A stretch of 8,202 bases of DNA from Bacillota bacterium (lineage in GTDB: Bacteria; Bacillota; Clostridia; Christensenellales; CAG-138): contig JAEWMV010000164.1 of assembly GCA_023393045.1 (NCBI GenBank), forward strand, positions 1 to 8,202, read 5' to 3'. How positions within the stretch are numbered: the first letter of the stretch is position 1; every line of letters starts with the position of its first letter. The notes beneath the pieces are model-generated. The model saw only the letters and a program-made list of their open reading frames with translations. It searched no databases and was not told the DNA's origin. Shown in pieces: positions 5,090 through 8,202 of this stretch. The translations under genes and the position numbers were made by a program.

Positions 5090-6552
5090 AGCTCTTTGGC
5101 CTTTCTTTGAACATAGTCGAACACATCCGCAATGTCGATGACGTCCGTATGCCGCTCGCGCTTTTCGCAAAGATCGGCAAGCCCCTTGGGTATGGGCGTG
5201 CCGCTTACGCGGGAGAGTTTTTCCATGGCGGCAAAGCCGTCCGCCTCATCCTCCCCCGTGACGGCGCGCAGCACGTCGCCCGCAAATTTATAGGGGGACG
5301 CAGTGGAGAGCACCACCGTCGGCCTCCCCTCCCCAAGCGCCCCGGCCGCGCTCCAGGCGACAGCCGTATGCGTGTCCAGCAGATACCCGTGCGATTCAAA
5401 CACGCGGCGGATGGTGAAAAACGTCTCCGCATCGTCGCACGAGCGGGCGAGGAAGGTATCCCGTATGCGAAAGAGCATGTCCGGCTCGACGGCGTAATGC
5501 CCGTCGTACGCGAGGCGGTGCATGAACATGCGCACATGCGCGGCGTTGCCGCCGCATTCGTAATAGAGCAGCCGCTCAAGGTTGCTTGAAATGAGTATAT
5601 CCATGCTGGGCGAGGCGGTTTTATAGAATTCCCGCCGCCTGTCGTACACGCCGGTGTCGATGAACTGCGTGAGCACGTCGTTTTTGTTCGACGCGCACAC
5701 GAGCCGCCCCACGGGAAGGCCCATGCGCTTGGCGATGTAGCCCGCGAGTATATCCCCGAAGTTGCCCGTAGGTACGACGAAATCCACCTCGTCCCCAAAG
5801 GAGATTTCCCCGTTTCGCATCAGCTCGCCGTACGCCTTATAGTAATACATCACCTGCGGCGCGAGCCTGCCGACGTTGATGGAGTTCGCGCTTGAAAGCT
5901 TTATGTTTTTAAATTGCGCGCCGCCCTCCCCCGCCCTTTGGAACACGCGCTTGACGGCGGACTGCGCATCGTCGAAATTGCCGCGCACGGCGCACACGGC
6001 GACGTTTCTTCCCTCCTGTGTCACCATCTGGGCGCGCTGTATGGCGCTCACGCCGCCATAGGGATAGAACACGGCGATTTTCGTGCCCGGTATGTCCGCA
6101 AAGCCGGAAAGCGCGGCCTTGCCTGTGTCCCCGCTGGTGGCGGCGAGTATCATGGTGTCCTCCGCCTCACCGTTCATGGCCTTGGCTTCGCAAAGAAGCT
6201 GCGGCAGCGCGCAGAGCGCAACGTCCTTGAAAGCCGAGGTCGGCCCACGGAAAAGTTCCAGCACCCAGACGCCGCCCACCTTGACGAGCGGCGTGATGTC
6301 CTGCGTTTCAAAACGCCCCTCATAGGCCCTGTCCACGATGCCGCGCATGGCCTCGCGCGTAAAATCGGGCAGCAGCGCGAGGAGCACCTCCACGCTTATC
6401 TCACGCGCGCCAAGCCCGCAGACGCGCTTTGCGTCCAAGGCCGGCAGGCTTTTCATCACGTACAGGCCGCCGTCCTCCGCCATGCCGGAAAGAATAGCGC
6501 GGGAAGCCGTGATGCGTAGCGCGTCGTTTCTCGTATTTGTGTAAAGTTCCAT
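5086..6552 (-). CDS. thrC: Threonine synthase (long form)
   Basis: ThrC is a PLP enzyme converting O-phosphohomoserine to threonine and phosphate. The 488-aa product matches the long class (~430-500 aa) rather than the ~350-aa Bacillus type. The N-terminal Thr_synth_N region includes LYTNTRNDALRITASRAIL and AEDGGLYV. The PLP lysine is Lys109 in RGPTSAFKDVAL. ATSGDTGKAALSGF is the phosphate-binding Ser/Gly loop, and SANSINVGRLAPQ and VPTGNFGDILAGYIAKRMGL are further family motifs. ATG 6552-6550 is chosen because GGGGTGAT precedes it by 3 nt and the N-terminal motif begins there; an ATG at 6600 lies upstream in the promoter region. It is transcribed divergently from hom and overlaps thrB by 4 bp. 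Confidence 0.97.
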   Translation of the reverse strand: MELYTNTRNDALRITASRAILSGMAEDGGLYVMKSLPALDAKRVCGLGAREISVEVLLALLPDFTREAMRGIVDRAYEGRFETQDITPLVKVGGVWVLELFRGPTSAFKDVALCALPQLLCEAKAMNGEAEDTMILAATSGDTGKAALSGFADIPGTKIAVFYPYGGVSAIQRAQMVTQEGRNVAVCAVRGNFDDAQSAVKRVFQRAGEGGAQFKNIKLSSANSINVGRLAPQVMYYYKAYGELMRNGEISFGDEVDFVVPTGNFGDILAGYIAKRMGLPVGRLVCASNKNDVLTQFIDTGVYDRRREFYKTASPSMDILISSNLERLLYYECGGNAAHVRMFMHRLAYDGHYAVEPDMLFRIRDTFLARSCDDAETFFTIRRVFESHGYLLDTHTAVAWSAAGALGEGRPTVVLSTASPYKFAGDVLRAVTGEDEADGFAAMEKLSRVSGTPIPKGLADLCEKRERHTDVIDIADVFDYVQRKAKEL

Positions 6553-6591
6553 AAAATCACCCCGGGCAGCTATTGCATTTTCATCTTCGAT

Positions 6592-6620
6592 ATGATACAT
6601 TGTCTTTCGTCAAAATACAA
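6592..6620 (-). promoter_or_regulatory. Promoter for thrC-thrB
   Basis: On the minus strand, TTGTAT (6620-6615) and TATCAT (6597-6592) are separated by exactly 17 bp, matching the sigma-A consensus at 4 and 5 of 6 positions. The start would fall near 6585, about 33 nt before the thrC ATG. It lies within the 102-bp divergent region shared with hom. Confidence 0.55.
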
Positions 6621-6640
6621 CTGTTTTTATACAAAAGACA
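6601..6640. repeat. Symmetric repeats in the hom/thrC divergent region
   Basis: TGTCTTT (6601-6607) and AAAGACA (6634-6640) are perfect inverted copies 33 bp apart start to start, about three helical turns. ATACA also occurs three times on the plus strand (near 6595, 6615 and 6629). The repeats cover the thrC promoter and the region just before the hom ribosome binding site, so they could be operator half-sites. No regulator can be named. A hom promoter is not clear: TATACA at 6628-6633 resembles a -10 but has no good -35. Confidence 0.35.
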
Positions 6641-6654
6641 TCCGGAGGTTTTCC

Positions 6655-7764
6655 ATGAACATCGCAATACTCGGCTTCGGTACGGTCGGCGCGGGCGTTT
6701 ACGACGCGATAGAGCGCGCAGGCGGTTCCCTGCGCGTGACAAAAATCCTCGACCTTCGCTCCGTCGCCGGTTTCGAGAAACTTTTGACTTCCGACATGCA
6801 TGCTATCACAAACGACGCGTCCATTGAGCTGGTCGTCGAAACGATGGGCGGCGTAAATCCCGCATATGAATACATCATGCGGGCGCTGTGCGCAAAAAAG
6901 CACGTTGTGAGCGCGAACAAGCAGCTCATCTGCGAAAAATACGCGGAACTCATGAAAGCAGCCGCCGACAACGGCGTTGAGATGCGCTTCACCGCCTCCG
7001 CGGGCGGCGGCATCCCGTGGCTTTTCAACCTGCAGCGCGCGAAGCGCTGCGATGAAATAGAAGAGGTGCGCGGCATCGTCAACGGCACGACCAATTTCAT
7101 ACTCGACGCCATGAACCGGCGCGGCGCGGATTATATGGAAACGCTCAAAGAGGCGCAGAAGCTCGGCTACGCCGAGGCCGATCCCACGGCCGACGTCAAC
7201 GGCTACGACGCCCAGAGGAAGTGCGCCATCAGCGCGAATATCGCTTTCGATACGATCGTGGACGGGAAGCTGGTGCTCACCGAGGGCATCCAGCATATCA
7301 GCGCCGACGCGGCGCGCGCCATCAAGGAGCATCCCCAAACGAAGGGCCGCGTGGTCAAGCTGCTCATGCGCGCGGGCAAACTGCCGGAGGGCATTTACGC
7401 GTACGTCGCCCCCGCGCTCGTCAAAGCGGACTCGCTCGAAGCAAACGTGCCCACCAACTTCAACCTCATCACCTTCCATGCCAGATACGCGGGCGTGCAG
7501 AGCTATTTCGGCCAGGGCGCGGGCAAGGACCCCACGGGCACTTCCGTGGCGCAGGATATACTCGATATCGCGGCGGGCTATGGCGCGGTTTCTGTCGGTG
7601 CGGCGAGTGCTAAGGTGCGAAACGACCTCATCGAGCGGGACTTCTTCCTCTATGACGGGGAAGGCGCCCGGATTGAGCATACGAGCGTGAAGGAGATTTT
7701 CAGCCTCGCGGACGCGCTGCGGGCGAAGGGCAAGCCCGTCTTCTTCGCGCAAATCACAGATTAA
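6655..7764 (+). CDS. hom: Homoserine dehydrogenase lacking the ACT domain
   Basis: Hom reduces aspartate 4-semialdehyde to homoserine with NAD(P)H, the branch point toward threonine and methionine. ATG 6655 lies 5 nt after GGAGGT (6644-6649); the protein has 369 residues. The N-terminal dinucleotide-binding motif is GFGTVGAG (7-14). ANKQLI (88-93) holds the conserved lysine. NGTTNFIL (143-150) is the homoserine-site loop, and GYAEADPTADVNGYDAQRK contains Glu174, Asp185 and Lys189, spaced as the catalytic Glu208/Asp219/Lys223 of yeast HSD. Typical Hom proteins are ~400-440 aa with a C-terminal ACT domain for threonine feedback. Here the chain ends about 60-70 residues earlier, so ACT is absent and this enzyme may be insensitive to threonine. 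It is divergent from thrC-thrB. Confidence 0.96.
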   Translation: MNIAILGFGTVGAGVYDAIERAGGSLRVTKILDLRSVAGFEKLLTSDMHAITNDASIELVVETMGGVNPAYEYIMRALCAKKHVVSANKQLICEKYAELMKAAADNGVEMRFTASAGGGIPWLFNLQRAKRCDEIEEVRGIVNGTTNFILDAMNRRGADYMETLKEAQKLGYAEADPTADVNGYDAQRKCAISANIAFDTIVDGKLVLTEGIQHISADAARAIKEHPQTKGRVVKLLMRAGKLPEGIYAYVAPALVKADSLEANVPTNFNLITFHARYAGVQSYFGQGAGKDPTGTSVAQDILDIAAGYGAVSVGAASAKVRNDLIERDFFLYDGEGARIEHTSVKEIFSLADALRAKGKPVFFAQITD

Positions 7765-7783
7765 GCTTTTTCCTCATCCTCCA

Positions 7784-7818
7784 AATCAAAACCACCAGTT
7801 TAACTGGTGGTTTTGATT
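7784..7818. terminator. Perfect bidirectional terminator after hom
   Basis: AATCAAAACCACCAGT (7784-7799) and ACTGGTGGTTTTGATT (7803-7818) form a perfect 16-bp stem with a TTA loop. The A-run on the left and T-run on the right let it terminate both hom (stop 7764) and the minus-strand gene ending at 7820. Confidence 0.8.
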
Positions 7819-7819
7819 A

Positions 7820-8176
7820 TTAAACGCGAGGGAGTCCAAAGTGTTCCGCAACCATACCAGCGATTTGTTCAACTGTCGAATTATCATCCCGGATAATTTG
7901 CTTTACCCCATATTGTGTAGTCTCTCGGGGATTTTCGGGTATGCCTTTTCCCCATACTGTATTTACCTTGCGAATAAGCTTTTCCTTTTCATCTTCAGAA
8001 ATATCACGGCGGCGAATTTCATTTTCATATTGATCAATAAAATCATCCAAAGGTCTATTGTTGGAAATCATCACTGCATGAGTTACAATTTGGATGATAC
8101 TGTCAATGTCAATATCGTTTTCGCAAATTACTCTTTCATGTTTTGCAGTAAGCCGAATCAAATCCATAATAACCAT
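7820..8176 (-). CDS. Hypothetical protein, A+T-rich orphan gene
   Basis: The frame encodes 118 residues on the minus strand, ending in TAA (7822-7820) next to the shared terminator. The product is soluble, charged and mainly helical by composition (NEIRRRDISEDEKEKLIRK), without signal peptide or membrane segment; one Cys. I do not recognise the family. The start is uncertain: ATG 8176 and ATG 8167 both lack a Shine-Dalgarno, and an in-frame TGA lies just upstream (8188-8186). Another frame (8202-8158) stays open from the window edge to a TGA overlapping the start region, so an upstream gene may overlap this one, or a frameshift may have split a longer gene. Its A+T-rich composition contrasts sharply with hom and thrC, suggesting acquisition by transfer. 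Confidence 0.6.
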   Translation of the reverse strand: MVIMDLIRLTAKHERVICENDIDIDSIIQIVTHAVMISNNRPLDDFIDQYENEIRRRDISEDEKEKLIRKVNTVWGKGIPENPRETTQYGVKQIIRDDNSTVEQIAGMVAEHFGLPRV

Positions 8177-8202
8177 TGGCGTAAATCATGTACGATTTCA
8201 CG

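Noticed and set aside
4163..5110. 315-codon plus-strand frame opposite thrB
   Set aside because: Arg-rich shadow of thrB with no start signals or family motifs.
6610..7752. 380-codon minus-strand frame opposite hom
   Set aside because: Shadow of hom caused by G+C-rich codon bias; product is low-complexity and matches no family, while hom carries all catalytic motifs.
7784..7818. Hairpin as an IS200/IS605 end
   Set aside because: Shape is similar, but no transposase or second end is visible; a bidirectional terminator explains it.

Overview
The window looks like a chromosomal segment from a Clostridia-type Firmicute. The evidence is strong AGGAGG/GGAGGT ribosome binding sites, a MerR regulator with a long C-terminal domain, a DUF6774-like micro-protein, a single-domain DNRLRE protein, and a sigma-K-like sporulation promoter. 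Most of the window is G+C-rich. The first gene is less so, and the last gene (7820-8176) is clearly A+T-rich, which suggests mixed ancestry at both edges. Species cannot be named from the sequence.

Left part (1-3191): the 3' part of a MerR-family regulator is followed by five small genes. These are a 58-aa DUF6774-like protein starting at TTG, a previously unlisted 32-aa Cys/Arg-rich peptide with a near-perfect ribosome binding site and a sigma-K-like promoter, a 166-aa ferritin-like di-metal protein, a convergent Cys-rich DNRLRE protein, and, divergent from that, a 96-aa protein with no lysine or arginine at all. Several of these traits (Cys-rich peptide, ferritin-like protein, sigma-K-like promoter) fit sporulation or spore-coat functions, but that link is inferred.

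Middle (3222-4192): a rho-independent terminator closes the acidic-protein gene. A textbook sigma-A promoter (TTGACG, 17 bp, TATACT) then drives a class I SAM-dependent methyltransferase. That gene ends at a compact hairpin shared with the converging threonine genes.

Right part (4211-7764) is the threonine branch from aspartate semialdehyde: homoserine dehydrogenase (hom) on the plus strand, divergent from a thrC-thrB operon on the minus strand whose genes overlap by 4 bp (ATGA). Hom makes homoserine, ThrB phosphorylates it, and ThrC converts O-phosphohomoserine to threonine. Hom lacks the usual C-terminal ACT regulatory domain, and ThrC is the long (~490 aa) form. The 102-bp divergent region carries a good thrC promoter and symmetric repeats that may be operator sites.

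The far right holds a perfect 16-bp-arm hairpin (probable bidirectional terminator) and an A+T-rich orphan gene on the minus strand. No rRNA, tRNA, CRISPR array or transposase was seen.
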